A stretch of 64,000 nt of DNA from positions 1-64,000 of the forward strand of contig NZ_BMTL01000021.1 of NCBI RefSeq assembly GCF_014649655.1. Direction: 5' to 3'. Positions 52,531 through 61,525 of the stretch are shown one piece after another. A program made the translations under genes and the position numbers. The notes under the pieces were generated by a model, which had not been told where the DNA came from, searched no databases, and saw only the letters and a program-made list of their open reading frames with translations. The first letter of the stretch is position 1; the number at the start of each line of letters is the position of its first letter. This stretch comes from Streptomyces humidus. Its GTDB lineage: Bacteria > Actinomycetota > Actinomycetes > Streptomycetales > Streptomycetaceae.

Positions 52531-53868
52531 ATGGCGAACGATCCGCGTGCCGCGGCCCACCCGATCCCCCCGTTCCCGGCGGACTTCCTCTGGGGCGTGT
52601 CCACCTCCGCCCACCAGATCGAAGGCGCGGCGGACGAGCGCGAGCCGTCCGTCTGGGACGCGTTCACCGCCGAGCCGGGAAGGGTCAAGGACGGCTCGAC
52701 GGCCGCCGTGGCCTGTGACCACTACCACCGTCACGCGGAGGACGTGGCGCTCCTGTCGGGGCTCGGCGTGGACGCGTACCGCTTCTCGGTCTCCTGGCCG
52801 AGGGTGAACTCCCCCGGCGGCCTGGACTTCTACGACCGTCTCGTGGACGAGCTGCTGAGCGCGGGCGTGCGTCCCGTCCCCACCCTCTTCCACTGGGACC
52901 TCCCGGCGGACCTGGACTGGCTGAAGCGGGACACGGCGTCCCGTTTCGCGGAGTACGCCTCGGCGGTCGTGGGCCGGCTGGGCGACCGCGTCAAGAAGTG
53001 GATCACCCTGAACGAGCCCGCCGAGCACACCCTGCTCGGCCACGCGCTCGGCACCCACGCCCCGGGCAAGCAGCTGCTCTTCGACGCGCTGCCGGTCGCC
53101 CACCACCAGCTCCTGGCCCACGGGCTGGCCGTCCAGGCCCTGCGCGCGGCCGGCGCGGGCGACATCGGCATCGCCAACTCCCACGGCCCGACCTGGCCGG
53201 CGTCCCAGGAGCCGGCCGACCTGGAGGCGGCGGCGTTCTACGACGTCCTGCTGAACCGTCTGTTCGCCGAACCCCTGCTGCTGGGCGAGTACCCGCAGGG
53301 CCTCGGCGAGCTGATGCCGGGCGACGTGAGCGCCGACCTGAAGGTGATCTCCGAGCCCCTCGACTGGTACGGGATCAACTACTACGCCCCCACCAGGGTG
53401 GGTGCGCCGCAGGGTACGGAGATCGAGTTCGGCGGGATCACCATGCCGGCGGAACTCCCCTTCTCCGTACGGGAGATCGAGGGCGTGCCGGTGACGGACT
53501 TCGGCTGGCCGGTCGTCCCCGAGGGCCTGACCGAGCTGCTGACGACCTTCAGGGACCGCTACGGCGACCGTCTTCCGCCGGTCGTCATCACCGAGAACGG
53601 CTGCTCCTACGAGGGCCTCGACGACCAGGCCCGCATCGCCTACCTGGACGGCCATCTGCGCGCCCTGCACCGGGCGCTGGAGGCGGGCGTCGACGTGCGC
53701 GGCTACTTCGTGTGGTCCTTGCTGGACAACTTCGAGTGGGCGGAGGGGTACGCGCGCCGCTTCGGCCTGGTTCACGTCGACTTCGCGACGCAGACCCGCA
53801 CCCCGAAGGCGTCGTACGCCTGGCTGCGGAACGAGCTGCGGGCGCAGAGAGCCCGGGCGCGGGGATGA
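52531..53868 (+). CDS. Beta-glucosidase (GH1)
   Basis: A 445-residue retaining glycosidase. Opening FLWGVSTSAHQIEGA, acid/base Glu in TLNEP, nucleophile Glu in VITENG, and closing YFVWSLLDNFEWAEGY are all present. No signal peptide, so it acts on imported glycosides. ATG at 52531 was chosen over 52519 because the earlier codon overlaps the proposed -10 element. Its stop overlaps the MFS transporter start (ATGA), so uptake and hydrolysis of a beta-glucoside are coupled. Confidence 0.95.
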   Translation: MANDPRAAAHPIPPFPADFLWGVSTSAHQIEGAADEREPSVWDAFTAEPGRVKDGSTAAVACDHYHRHAEDVALLSGLGVDAYRFSVSWPRVNSPGGLDFYDRLVDELLSAGVRPVPTLFHWDLPADLDWLKRDTASRFAEYASAVVGRLGDRVKKWITLNEPAEHTLLGHALGTHAPGKQLLFDALPVAHHQLLAHGLAVQALRAAGAGDIGIANSHGPTWPASQEPADLEAAAFYDVLLNRLFAEPLLLGEYPQGLGELMPGDVSADLKVISEPLDWYGINYYAPTRVGAPQGTEIEFGGITMPAELPFSVREIEGVPVTDFGWPVVPEGLTELLTTFRDRYGDRLPPVVITENGCSYEGLDDQARIAYLDGHLRALHRALEAGVDVRGYFVWSLLDNFEWAEGYARRFGLVHVDFATQTRTPKASYAWLRNELRAQRARARG

Positions 53869-55124
53869 CGACGGCGGACAGCGTCCCGGCGGCCGCGCTG
53901 GCCGAGCCCGTCGAACGGGTCGGCGGGGGCTGGACGTCGGCCCTGTCGCTGGCCAACGGTGCGATCTGGGTGGGCTGGTACGGCCCGCTGCAGATCCTGC
54001 TGGCCTCCCAGGCCGGGGACTTCGCGCCCGGCTCGGGCATGTCGAAGGAGACGATGCTGGCCTGGGTGACGGGCGTCGGCGCGGTGGTCTCGCTGGCCGC
54101 CAACCCGCTCTTCGGCGCCCTGTCGGACCGTACGACGTCGCGCCGGGGCCGGCGCACGCCGTGGATCGTGGCCGGGGCGGCGGGCGGCGCGCTGTCGCTG
54201 CTGCTGCTCGCCGGCGCGGGCGGCCTCTGGACGATGGCGCTGGGCTGGTGCCTGGTCCAGCTGACCCTGAACGCGGCCTTCGCGGCGGTGACGGCGGCCG
54301 TCCCCGACCAGGTGCCCCGGCTCCAACGGGGCTCGGTGGGCGGCTGGCTGGGGGCCGCGCAGATCCTGGGCGTGGTCGGCGGCACCGGGCTCGCGACGGT
54401 CGCCGGAGGCGTCGGGGCCGGGTACGCGGCGTGCGCGGTGTTCACGCTCGTCGGCGTCCTGCCGTACGTGGTGCGGTACGAGGACCTGCGGCTGGCGGAG
54501 GCGGACCGGCCGGCCTGGTCCTGGCGGGGCTTCGCGGCCGGCTTCTGGCTGAGCCCGCGCCGCTACCCCGACCTGGGCTGGGCCTGGCTGACCCGCTTCC
54601 TGATGAACCTGAGCAACGCGCTGGTGCTGCTGTACCTCCTGTACTACCTGCGTGACCGCCTGCACCACGCCGACCCCGAGCAGGGCGTGCTGATCCTGAC
54701 GGCGGTGAACGGGCTGACGCTGCTGGCCACGGTCGTCGTCGGCGGCGTCTGGTCGGACCGGGCGGGGCGCCGCAAGCCGTTCGTGATCTGGTCCGGCGTG
54801 CTGATGGCGGTGGCGACGGCGGGACTGGCGACCTGGCAGACCTGGCCGGGCGCGATCGTCGCGGCGGCGCTCCTGGGCGTCGGCTTCGGCGTGTTCACCT
54901 CGGTCGACTTCGCGCTGATGACGGACGTGCTGCCGACGGCCGGGGACCGCGGCAAGGACCTCGGCGTCATCAACGTGGCCAACTCCCTCCCCCAGGTCGC
55001 GGCCCCCGCCCTCGCCGCGCCGATCGTGACGTACCTGGGCGGCTACCGGATGCTGTACCTGGTGGCCGCCGTGATCGGACTGGCGGGGGCGGTGCTGGTG
55101 GGGCGGATCAAAGGGGTGGATTAG
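53865..55124 (+). CDS. MFS sugar transporter (SLC45/GPH-like)
   Basis: A 419-residue, 12-helix major facilitator. Motif A-like loops are GALSDRTTSRRGRRTPWIVAG (in part) and VWSDRAGRRKPFVIWSG; the RRGRRTPW wording recalls sucrose/glycoside transporters. It is coupled to the GH1 gene by ATGA. Likely imports the disaccharide or aryl-glucoside cleaved by the GH1 enzyme; specificity unknown. Confidence 0.87.
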   Translation: MTTADSVPAAALAEPVERVGGGWTSALSLANGAIWVGWYGPLQILLASQAGDFAPGSGMSKETMLAWVTGVGAVVSLAANPLFGALSDRTTSRRGRRTPWIVAGAAGGALSLLLLAGAGGLWTMALGWCLVQLTLNAAFAAVTAAVPDQVPRLQRGSVGGWLGAAQILGVVGGTGLATVAGGVGAGYAACAVFTLVGVLPYVVRYEDLRLAEADRPAWSWRGFAAGFWLSPRRYPDLGWAWLTRFLMNLSNALVLLYLLYYLRDRLHHADPEQGVLILTAVNGLTLLATVVVGGVWSDRAGRRKPFVIWSGVLMAVATAGLATWQTWPGAIVAAALLGVGFGVFTSVDFALMTDVLPTAGDRGKDLGVINVANSLPQVAAPALAAPIVTYLGGYRMLYLVAAVIGLAGAVLVGRIKGVD

Positions 55125-55522
55125 CCGGCCCGTCAAGGCGTGCGCAGCTCCTTCTCCCCGGGTCCGCCCGTGGCGGCCGGGGGCCGTCGGGCAGAGCCCG
55201 TCCGGCAGACGGCTGTCGCCGCCACGGCCCCGGCGGTCCGTGCCGGACGAACACGGTCACGGCGTCGGCGTGCCGGGCCCGCTTCGCCGAGCCGCTCTGA
55301 CCTGCGGGTGCGTCGTCCAGCCGACGGATCCGCCGGCTGCGGGGAGGCCCGTCCCACAGCGGGGTCCGATGGAATGGCCCGTTCCAGCCGGTGCGCCGCA
55401 CGGCTCGAGCCCCTACCCTCGCTGCACAGGATCTTCACAGAAGATGCACGACTGCATGATCTGCGCGCGGAGGGTTGCCACAACCGGTCCGCGCCCTGAC
55501 GCACGCCCTGGGAGGGGACGAC
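55125..55522. other. 398-bp interval upstream of triple-repeat secreted protein
   Basis: No supported gene. The last 100 bases are less GC-rich and contain CTTCACAGAAGATGCACGAC near 55432-55452, where the promoter of the following gene is likely. No clear operator or known element was recognised. Confidence 0.5.
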
Positions 55523-56179
55523 ATGAGGAAGTTACGCCCGAGCGGACGCCTGAGAGCACTCTCCGGCCTGCTGGCCGCCGGTGCCCTGATCGCCGGCCTG
55601 ACCGGCACGACGGCACACGCCACGGAGTCCACCCTGCGCACCGCCCCGGCGGAGATCGGCATCCAGTTCAACCCCGACGGCGACGCCGGTCAGTGCGGTG
55701 GAACGACCGGTCAGCAGTGGAGTTCCAACCCGGACTTCACCCGGCCGATCCGCATCGACACCGACAACCGCTCGGGCGGCTGCCAGCTGGCCTTCGGCAT
55801 CTACGACCCGGACGACACCCTCGCGGGCCTGTCCCTCAGCTACCGCTTCCAGGCCAGCCCCGGCGGCGACGCCGGCCAGTGCGGAAACCCGGGCACCTAC
55901 CAGATGCCGATCCAGAGGTTCCGCACCTTCGGTCCCAGCGTCCGGATCGACACCGACAACCGGGCCGGCTGGTGCAACCTCGCCTTCACCGTCTCGGGCC
56001 GCTCCGACGTCGTCCTCGACGTCCAGTTCTACGCCGACGGCGACGGCGGCCAGTGCGTCAACGCCCTCCCGGCGGGCCAGTACCAGTCGGCGTTCGCCGG
56101 CGCCCCGGTGACGGTCGGCATCGACGCCGACGGCCGCTCCGGTGGCTGCCAGCTCCTGCTCCGGCTGCGCCGCGTCTAG
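55523..56179 (+). CDS. Secreted protein of three Cys-containing repeats
   Basis: A 218-residue secreted protein of unknown function. GGGAGGGG lies 5 bases before the ATG. The signal peptide ends near TTAHAT. The mature part is three repeats of about 55-60 residues, each with a D-G-D-G/A-G-Q-C segment followed by an R/G-IDTDNRSGGCQL-type segment (in the third, GIDADGRSGGCQL). Each repeat has two cysteines, giving three likely disulfides. Codon 4 is TTA (55532-55534), so translation may need the bldA tRNA. A strong hairpin follows the stop. No family was recognised; a beta-type extracellular domain is likely. Confidence 0.7.
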   Translation: MRKLRPSGRLRALSGLLAAGALIAGLTGTTAHATESTLRTAPAEIGIQFNPDGDAGQCGGTTGQQWSSNPDFTRPIRIDTDNRSGGCQLAFGIYDPDDTLAGLSLSYRFQASPGGDAGQCGNPGTYQMPIQRFRTFGPSVRIDTDNRAGWCNLAFTVSGRSDVVLDVQFYADGDGGQCVNALPAGQYQSAFAGAPVTVGIDADGRSGGCQLLLRLRRV

Positions 56180-56192
56180 GACGTGCGGTGAA

Positions 56193-56234
56193 CGTGCTGG
56201 TCACAGCCGCTCGTTGACGGCTGCGACCAGCACG
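56193..56234 (+). terminator. Terminator after triple-repeat secreted protein
   Basis: CGTGCTGGTC-A-CAGCCG faces CGGCTG-C-GACCAGCACG around CTCGTTGA, a 16-bp stem with one internal mismatch. It lies between convergent genes and could also serve era. Confidence 0.82.
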
Positions 56235-56286
56235 GTCGCTTCGTGGCGGACGGCGAGCTCGTCGTGACGAGCGCCGGCCGGCGCGG

Positions 56287-57240
56287 CTAGAACCCGAGCT
56301 TGCGCAACTGCTTCGGGTCGCGCTGCCAGTCCTTGGCGACCTTCACGTGCAGGTCCAGGAAGACCGGGGTGCCGAGCAGGGCCTCGATCTGTTTGCGGGA
56401 CTTGATGCCGACGTCCTTCAGGCGCTTGCCCTTGGGGCCGATGATGATGCCCTTCTGGCTGGGCCGCTCGATGTAGATGTTGGCGTGGATGTCCAGCAGC
56501 GGCTTGTCGGCGGGCCGGTCCTCACGCGGCAGCATCTCCTCGACGACGACGGCGATGGAGTGCGGCAGCTCGTCGCGGACGCCCTCCAGCGCCGCCTCGC
56601 GGATCAGCTCGGCGACCATCACCTGCTCGGGCTCGTCCGTCAGGTCGCCCTCGGGGTACAGCGGCGGGCTGTCCGGCATCATCGGGATGAGCAGATCGGC
56701 GAGCAGCTCGACCTGCTCGCCGGCGACCGCCGAGACCGGCACGATCTGCGCCCACTCGATGCCCAGCTCCTTGCCGAGCTGGTCGATGGCGATGAGCTGT
56801 TCGGCGAGCGTCTGGGAGTCCACGAGGTCCGTCTTGGTGACGACCGCGATCTTCGGCGTGCGCTTGATCCCGGCCAGCTCCTTGGCGATGAACCGGTCGC
56901 CCGGACCGAGCTTCTCGTTGGCCGGCAGACAGAAGCCGATGACGTCGACCTCGGCCCAGGTGGCGCGCACCACGTCGTTCAGCCGCTCGCCGAGCAGCGT
57001 GCGCGGCTTGTGCAGCCCCGGCGTGTCCACCAGGATCAGCTGGGCGTCGGGGCGGTGCACGATGCCCCGGACCGTGTGCCGGGTGGTCTGCGGACGGTTC
57101 GAGGTGATCGCCACCTTCTTTCCGACCAGAGCGTTCGTGAGGGTGGACTTGCCCGCGTTGGGGCGGCCCACGAAGCAGGCGAAGCCGGCACGGTGGGCGG
57201 ACTCGGCCGACTGCTCGGATGACAGGTTGCGAACGCTCAT
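56287..57240 (-). CDS. era: GTPase Era
   Basis: A 317-residue ribosome-assembly GTPase. G1 VGRPNAGKST, G2 near SNRPQTTRHT, G3 DTPG, G4 TKTD, and a C-terminal KH domain with IIIGPKGKRLKDVG that binds the 3' end of 16S rRNA. Length is normal. It is divergent from amtB. A weak ribosome binding site (GGAGAATGGGGCC) precedes the ATG. Confidence 0.96.
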   Translation of the reverse strand: MSVRNLSSEQSAESAHRAGFACFVGRPNAGKSTLTNALVGKKVAITSNRPQTTRHTVRGIVHRPDAQLILVDTPGLHKPRTLLGERLNDVVRATWAEVDVIGFCLPANEKLGPGDRFIAKELAGIKRTPKIAVVTKTDLVDSQTLAEQLIAIDQLGKELGIEWAQIVPVSAVAGEQVELLADLLIPMMPDSPPLYPEGDLTDEPEQVMVAELIREAALEGVRDELPHSIAVVVEEMLPREDRPADKPLLDIHANIYIERPSQKGIIIGPKGKRLKDVGIKSRKQIEALLGTPVFLDLHVKVAKDWQRDPKQLRKLGF

Positions 57241-57328
57241 GGCCCCATTCTCCCTGATTCACGAAGCCCCGCCGTACACACGAGCGGCAGGGCCCTCTCC
57301 GGTGAGATCCCGGAAACCTCCACGCAAT

Positions 57329-57366
57329 GAAACGTCACGGAAACACATCCGTGCGCAACCGGAAAC
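57329..57366 (+). promoter_or_regulatory. GlnR-like box upstream of amtB
   Basis: GAAAC-N6-GAAAC-N6-GTGCG-N6-GAAAC, four pentamers at exact 11-bp phasing, 47 bases before the amtB GTG. Three of four half sites are perfect GAAAC. Control of amtB by GlnR is established in Streptomyces; binding at this copy is inferred. Confidence 0.7.
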
Positions 57367-57412
57367 GCGGGGCGGTGAACCTCTGACGAGCCCCCGCATC
57401 GTTGGAGATCCC

Positions 57413-58723
57413 GTGACTCTGGCCGCCGCCCACGCGAACACCGGCGACACCGCCTGGCTGCTCGCCGCCACCGCCCTCGTCCTGCTGATGACCCCGGGTC
57501 TGGCCCTCTTCTACGGCGGCATGGTCCGCACGAAGAGCGTCCTCAACATGCTCATGATGAGCTTCGTGTCGATCGCGCTGGTCACCGTCGTGTGGCTGGC
57601 GGGCGGCTACTCCCTCGCCTTCGGCGACGACGTCGCGGGCGGACTGATCGGCGGGCTGGACCACGCCGGTATGGCGGGCCTGGGCCCCGACAGCGTCCAC
57701 GGCACCGTTCCGACCCTGCTGTTCGCCACCTTCCAGCTCACCTTCGCGATCATCACGGCCGCCCTGATCAGCGGCGCGATCGCGGACCGGGCGAAATTCG
57801 GGGCGTGGCTGGTCTTCGTGCCGGTCTGGGCGCTCCTCGTATACGTCCCCGTCGCCCACTGGGTCTGGGGCCCCGGCGGCTGGATCCTGGACCGGCTCGG
57901 CGCGCTGGACTTCGCCGGCGGCCTCCCGGTCGAGATCACCTCCGGCGCCTCCGGTCTGGCGCTGTGCCTGGTCCTCGGCCCGCGTCTGGGCTTCAAGAAG
58001 GACGCGATGCGTCCGCACAACCTGCCCATGGTGATGCTGGGCGCGGGCCTGCTCTGGTTCGGCTGGTTCGGCTTCAACGCGGGCTCCGCCCTCGGTGCGA
58101 ACGGGCTGGCGGCCGCCGCCTTCCTCAACACCCTCGCCGCCGGCTGCACCGGTCTGCTGGGCTGGCTCTTCGTCGAGCAGAAGCGCGACGGCCACCCGAC
58201 GACGCTGGGCGCGGCCTCGGGAGCGGTGGCGGGCCTGGTGGCGATCACCCCGTCCTGCGGCTCCGTCTCGCTGCTCGGCGCGCTGGCCGTGGGCCTGGCC
58301 GCCGGCGTCGTCTGCTCGTACGCCGTGGGCTGGAAGTTCAAGCTGAACTACGACGACTCCCTCGACGTGGTCGGCGTGCACCTGGTCGGCGGGGTCATCG
58401 GCACCCTTCTGATCGGCGTCTTCGCGGTGAACACCATGACCGGCGGCCCGCAGGGCCTGCTGTCCGGCGGCGGGCTCGCGCAGCTCGGCAGGCAGCTGGC
58501 CGCGGTGGCCGTCGTGGCGGTGTACGCCTTCGGTGTGACGTTCTGCATCGGCAAGCTGCTCGACAAGGTGATCGGACTGCGGGCGGACGAGGACCACGAG
58601 CACACCGGCCTGGACCTTACGGTGCACGCCGAGACGGCATACGATCACGGCGTCCTGGGCCATGGCGCCCCGGTCTCCGCGCACTCCGTCCTCTCCCACC
58701 AGAAGGTCAAGCCCCAGGCATGA
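57413..58723 (+). CDS. amtB: Ammonium transporter
   Basis: A 436-residue Amt-family channel with 11 predicted helices. Conserved segments are TPGLALFYGGMVRTKSVLN (in part), AHWVWGPGGW (first pore His region), WFGWFGFNAGSA and the helix with GVHLVGGVIGTLLIG (second pore His region). The GTG at 57413 follows TTGGAG. Overlaps glnK by ATGA, so channel and regulator are made together. The C-terminal tail is His-containing and long. Confidence 0.95.
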   Translation: MTLAAAHANTGDTAWLLAATALVLLMTPGLALFYGGMVRTKSVLNMLMMSFVSIALVTVVWLAGGYSLAFGDDVAGGLIGGLDHAGMAGLGPDSVHGTVPTLLFATFQLTFAIITAALISGAIADRAKFGAWLVFVPVWALLVYVPVAHWVWGPGGWILDRLGALDFAGGLPVEITSGASGLALCLVLGPRLGFKKDAMRPHNLPMVMLGAGLLWFGWFGFNAGSALGANGLAAAAFLNTLAAGCTGLLGWLFVEQKRDGHPTTLGAASGAVAGLVAITPSCGSVSLLGALAVGLAAGVVCSYAVGWKFKLNYDDSLDVVGVHLVGGVIGTLLIGVFAVNTMTGGPQGLLSGGGLAQLGRQLAAVAVVAVYAFGVTFCIGKLLDKVIGLRADEDHEHTGLDLTVHAETAYDHGVLGHGAPVSAHSVLSHQKVKPQA

Positions 58724-59058
58724 AGCTCATCACCGCGATCGTCAAGCCCTACCGCCTCGACGAGGTCAAGACGGCCCTTCAGGAGCTCGGCGTGCACGGT
58801 CTGACCGTGACCGAGGCCAGCGGCTACGGCCGGCAGCGCGGGCACACCGAGGTGTACCGGGGCGCCGAGTACCAGGTCGACCTCGTGCCCAAGGTCCGTA
58901 TCGAGGTCGTCGTCGAGGACGCCGAATCCGAGACCGTGATCGACGCGATCGTGCGCGCCGCGCACACCGGCAAGATCGGCGACGGCAAGGTGTGGGCGGT
59001 GCCGGTCGAGACGGTCGTGCGGGTACGGACGGGCGAGCGGGGACCGGACGCGCTCTAG
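58720..59058 (+). CDS. glnK: Nitrogen regulatory protein PII
   Basis: A 112-residue PII protein. The T-loop reads GHTEVYRGAEYQVDLVPK with Tyr-51 (the residue nucleotidylylated in Streptomyces PII). The C-loop TGKIGDGKVWAVPVE matches the second signature. It overlaps amtB by ATGA. The usual third gene glnD does not follow; instead a convergent lipoprotein gene is present. Confidence 0.95.
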   Translation: MKLITAIVKPYRLDEVKTALQELGVHGLTVTEASGYGRQRGHTEVYRGAEYQVDLVPKVRIEVVVEDAESETVIDAIVRAAHTGKIGDGKVWAVPVETVVRVRTGERGPDAL

Positions 59059-59099
59059 CGCCGCGACAGCCCGCAACGCTCGTCACCCGGAGGTCCGGT

Positions 59100-59123
59100 G
59101 CGGCCGGCGCGTGTACCGGCCGC
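59100..59123. terminator. Bidirectional terminator between glnK and lipoprotein gene
   Basis: GCGGCCGG-N8-CCGGCCGC, an 8-bp perfect stem 41 bases after glnK and 8 bases before the end of the convergent lipoprotein gene. Confidence 0.7.
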
Positions 59124-59131
59124 CCCGCGGC

Positions 59132-59932
59132 TCAGTGGTCGTCGGTGATGGTGGTCGCGATGCCGTTGCTGATCTTGACCTCGGCGGAGAAGCCCTTCTT
59201 GGCGGCCGCCTCCAACTGGGCCTCGGTGCACTCGACGCCGCCCTCGCCGCCCGGCCCGGTGTTCACGGCGTCGCAGATGTCGTCGTAGCCCATGATCTTG
59301 GTGTCGTCGGCTACGAGGAACTGCTGCTCGGTGCCCTTCATGTCGGACACGGTGTACTTGCCCGGCGCCAGGTAGGAGACGTTCCCGAACCAGGTTCCGT
59401 TGACGCCCTTGCCCTTGTCGATGCCCTCGACGACGGTCTCACGGGAGCCGGAACCACTGTCGGAGTTGGAGTCGGAGTCCTGCTGTGCGGCGCGGCGCTC
59501 GGTCACCAGGGTCGCGACGCCGTCCTTCATCTCCACGTCGGCCTTCACGGAACCCTTCTTGAGGGCCGACTCCAACTGGTCGAGTGTGCACGGCGCGTCC
59601 ACCTTGGAGCCTGCATCGCCGCATATCGCGCCGGCCCCGTAGACCTCGGTGTCCTCGGCGACCCAGAACTGCTGGTCGTCCCTGCCCGGCACGGACACGA
59701 TGTACTTGCCCGGAGCGAGGTAACTGACCTCACCGTTCTTGAACGACCCGCTGACACCCTTGGAGTTCTTGGAGTCCGACGCCTTCTTCGTGGCGTCCAC
59801 CGGGCTCGCCTTGGCCGCCGGACTCTCGCCGGACGAACTGTCGTCGGCGCCGTTCTGACATGCGGTCATCAGCAGCGCGGCGCTGATCGCGGCGGCGGTG
59901 AGGCCGGCCTTGCGCAGGTGACGGTTCTTCAC
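59132..59932 (-). CDS. Lipoprotein with two homologous domains
   Basis: A 266-residue lipoprotein. The signal peptide ends in the lipobox LMTAC (Cys 25). A Ser/Lys/Asp linker is followed by two related halves: GSFKNGEVSYLAPGKYIVSV...VAEDTEVYGAGAICG and GTWFGNVSYLAPGKYTVS...VADDTKIMGYDDICDA, each ending in a helix like LDQLESALKKG or EAQLEAAAKKG. An Asp/Ser-rich stretch joins them. Each half has two Cys. Internal duplication is clear; function unknown. Confidence 0.82.
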   Translation of the reverse strand: MKNRHLRKAGLTAAAISAALLMTACQNGADDSSSGESPAAKASPVDATKKASDSKNSKGVSGSFKNGEVSYLAPGKYIVSVPGRDDQQFWVAEDTEVYGAGAICGDAGSKVDAPCTLDQLESALKKGSVKADVEMKDGVATLVTERRAAQQDSDSNSDSGSGSRETVVEGIDKGKGVNGTWFGNVSYLAPGKYTVSDMKGTEQQFLVADDTKIMGYDDICDAVNTGPGGEGGVECTEAQLEAAAKKGFSAEVKISNGIATTITDDH

Positions 59933-60109
59933 GGGGGGTTCCTTCCGGGGCGGGTCAGCAGGGAGCCAGCGGCGTTCTCACCGCCTCCCGCTCTGTGATC
60001 ACTATGATCTCGTCCAAAGCCCTCAGGTCACGCCCGTCTTCCCTTCGGAACACCGGCGTAGCCAAGCCGTGACACAGCAACGCGTCGGCGGTGAAGGGCA
60101 GTTGGTCGA

Positions 60110-60401
60110 CGCGCCACCTTCCTCGGTCCGATGCGTGCCGGGCCGAGTTCGCGGTCCTGCCGCAGCCTGCGGACACGCGCCTCGGTGGCGGCTCGGTCCG
60201 GTGCGGTGTCCTGCGGGGGCGGCTGGAACGGTCGTTGAGTCCGCTCTCGCCCTCGGACCGCCGGCGCCTGATCCACCTGGGCTGTGGGACGGGAGATGCC
60301 CCTCTCGGCGGCGACATGGGCGACGGGACGGCCGGAGCGGACACACGCTCGACGAGCAGCCGCCTGCCGTGAACGGTCAGCCGGGCATCACGGTGGGACA
60401 C
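60110..60401 (-). pseudogene. Decayed IS481-family transposase N-terminus
   Basis: A GTG at 60401 with GGAGG upstream opens VSHRDARLTVHGRRLLVERV, the start of IS481-type transposases. Homology then jumps frame at least three times: GRPVAHVAAERGISRPTAQV in another frame, EGESGLNDRSSRPRRTPHRT back in the first frame, and ATEARVRRLRQDRELGPARI again in the other near 60123-60189. No DDE catalytic domain remains. The rest of 59933-60502 shows no intact gene. Confidence 0.75.
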
Positions 60402-60502
60402 GAAGGCCTCCGTGCGGTGAAGATTCGACACCTCCACCACACACGGGGGCCTTCGTCACGATCAAGTCCGACCTGCGTCAACAGCGCTCGTGATCAATAC
60501 AC

Positions 60503-61525
60503 CTAGCCTCCGGCGGTTCGGCTGAGTTTCGGCCGCGGGTCCGTGGGGGCCGGTCGCGCAGTTCCCCGCGTCCCTTCGGGGCGCCCTCGCCGGCGTCTGA
60601 TCAGGAGCCACACTCCTGCTGCGATCACCGCCGCCACCGTCCCCACCGCCGGCCACGGCACAGCCAGGAAGGACACCGTCGCCGACTCCGACGTCCTGAT
60701 GGCGCTCGCCGTCAGGGTGACGTCCGCCCGGTCGAGCTGGGGGGCGTCGGCCCAGCGCTCGGTGAGGCGGACGCGCTGGCCCGGCAGCAGCTGGGAGGGG
60801 ATCTTCTTCAGGTCGCGGGTGAGGAGGGTGCGGCCGAACAGGCCGCTCGCCGTCAGCCGCACCTTCGGTTCCAGGGTGACGTTGCCCGTGTTGTGCAGCG
60901 TGTAGGAGATCGTCGCCGTGCTGTCGCCGAGGCCGGGGACCAGGGGCTGGTGGTGGCCGATGTGCACGTTCTCGACGGCGAGGGCCGGCAGGGTGGGCCC
61001 GCCGACCTGGAGGTAGACGCGGGCGCCGACCGCCCGCTGCACGCCGAGCGCCAGGGAGCCGCCGCCGTCGTCGACCCGTTCGTCGAGGGCGACGATCGCT
61101 CCCGGATGGTCGCCGGGTTCGGCGCCCTCGGGCACCTCGAGGGTGAACGGCACGGTGACGGTCCCGCGGCCGGGGACGGTGACCCGGTCGCGCGGTAGCT
61201 TCGCCCACGCGCCCACGCCCCGCATCCGCTCGCCCAGCGACCTCACGGCGAACCCGCCGTCACGCGCGGTGTTGTAGGCGTCGGCGGCGTACAGCCGGAA
61301 CGTCAGGGGCCGGTCCGTCTTGTTGGCGACGACGACCTTGTCCTCGATCGTTCGCCCGGGGTCGGCGGAGAGGTAGAAGTACGGCCGCGCGGCGACGGCC
61401 GAGGAGACGGGGTAGACGGACCAGCTGCCGTTGTCGGCGGCCCGGGCGGGCGCGGCGGACAGCGGACCGAGCAGGAACGACAGGAAAGGCAGGAAGGCGA
61501 GGAGGAGGACGTACGGCTTGCGCAT
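60503..61525 (-). CDS. WxL-interacting protein (DUF916-type) with C-terminal transmembrane helix
   Basis: A 340-residue surface protein. Signal peptide to about residue 29 (PARAA). The DUF916/WxLIP peptidoglycan-binding-type domain (about 30-160) contains WSVYPVSS, YFYLSADPGRTIEDKVVVAN and EGAEPGDHPGAIVAL. A second beta domain (about 185-275) with ISYTLHNTGNVTLEP resembles the region following DUF916 in WxL systems. A transmembrane helix (about 285-308) and basic tail follow. It is immediately downstream of the WxL-like gene. Confidence 0.85.
   Translation of the reverse strand: MRKPYVLLLAFLPFLSFLLGPLSAAPARAADNGSWSVYPVSSAVAARPYFYLSADPGRTIEDKVVVANKTDRPLTFRLYAADAYNTARDGGFAVRSLGERMRGVGAWAKLPRDRVTVPGRGTVTVPFTLEVPEGAEPGDHPGAIVALDERVDDGGGSLALGVQRAVGARVYLQVGGPTLPALAVENVHIGHHQPLVPGLGDSTATISYTLHNTGNVTLEPKVRLTASGLFGRTLLTRDLKKIPSQLLPGQRVRLTERWADAPQLDRADVTLTASAIRTSESATVSFLAVPWPAVGTVAAVIAAGVWLLIRRRRGRPEGTRGTARPAPTDPRPKLSRTAGG

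Noticed and set aside
59955..60440. Intact minus-strand gene of about 160 codons
   Set aside because: Pieces of IS481 transposase appear in changing frames, so this is a decayed element rather than a functional gene.
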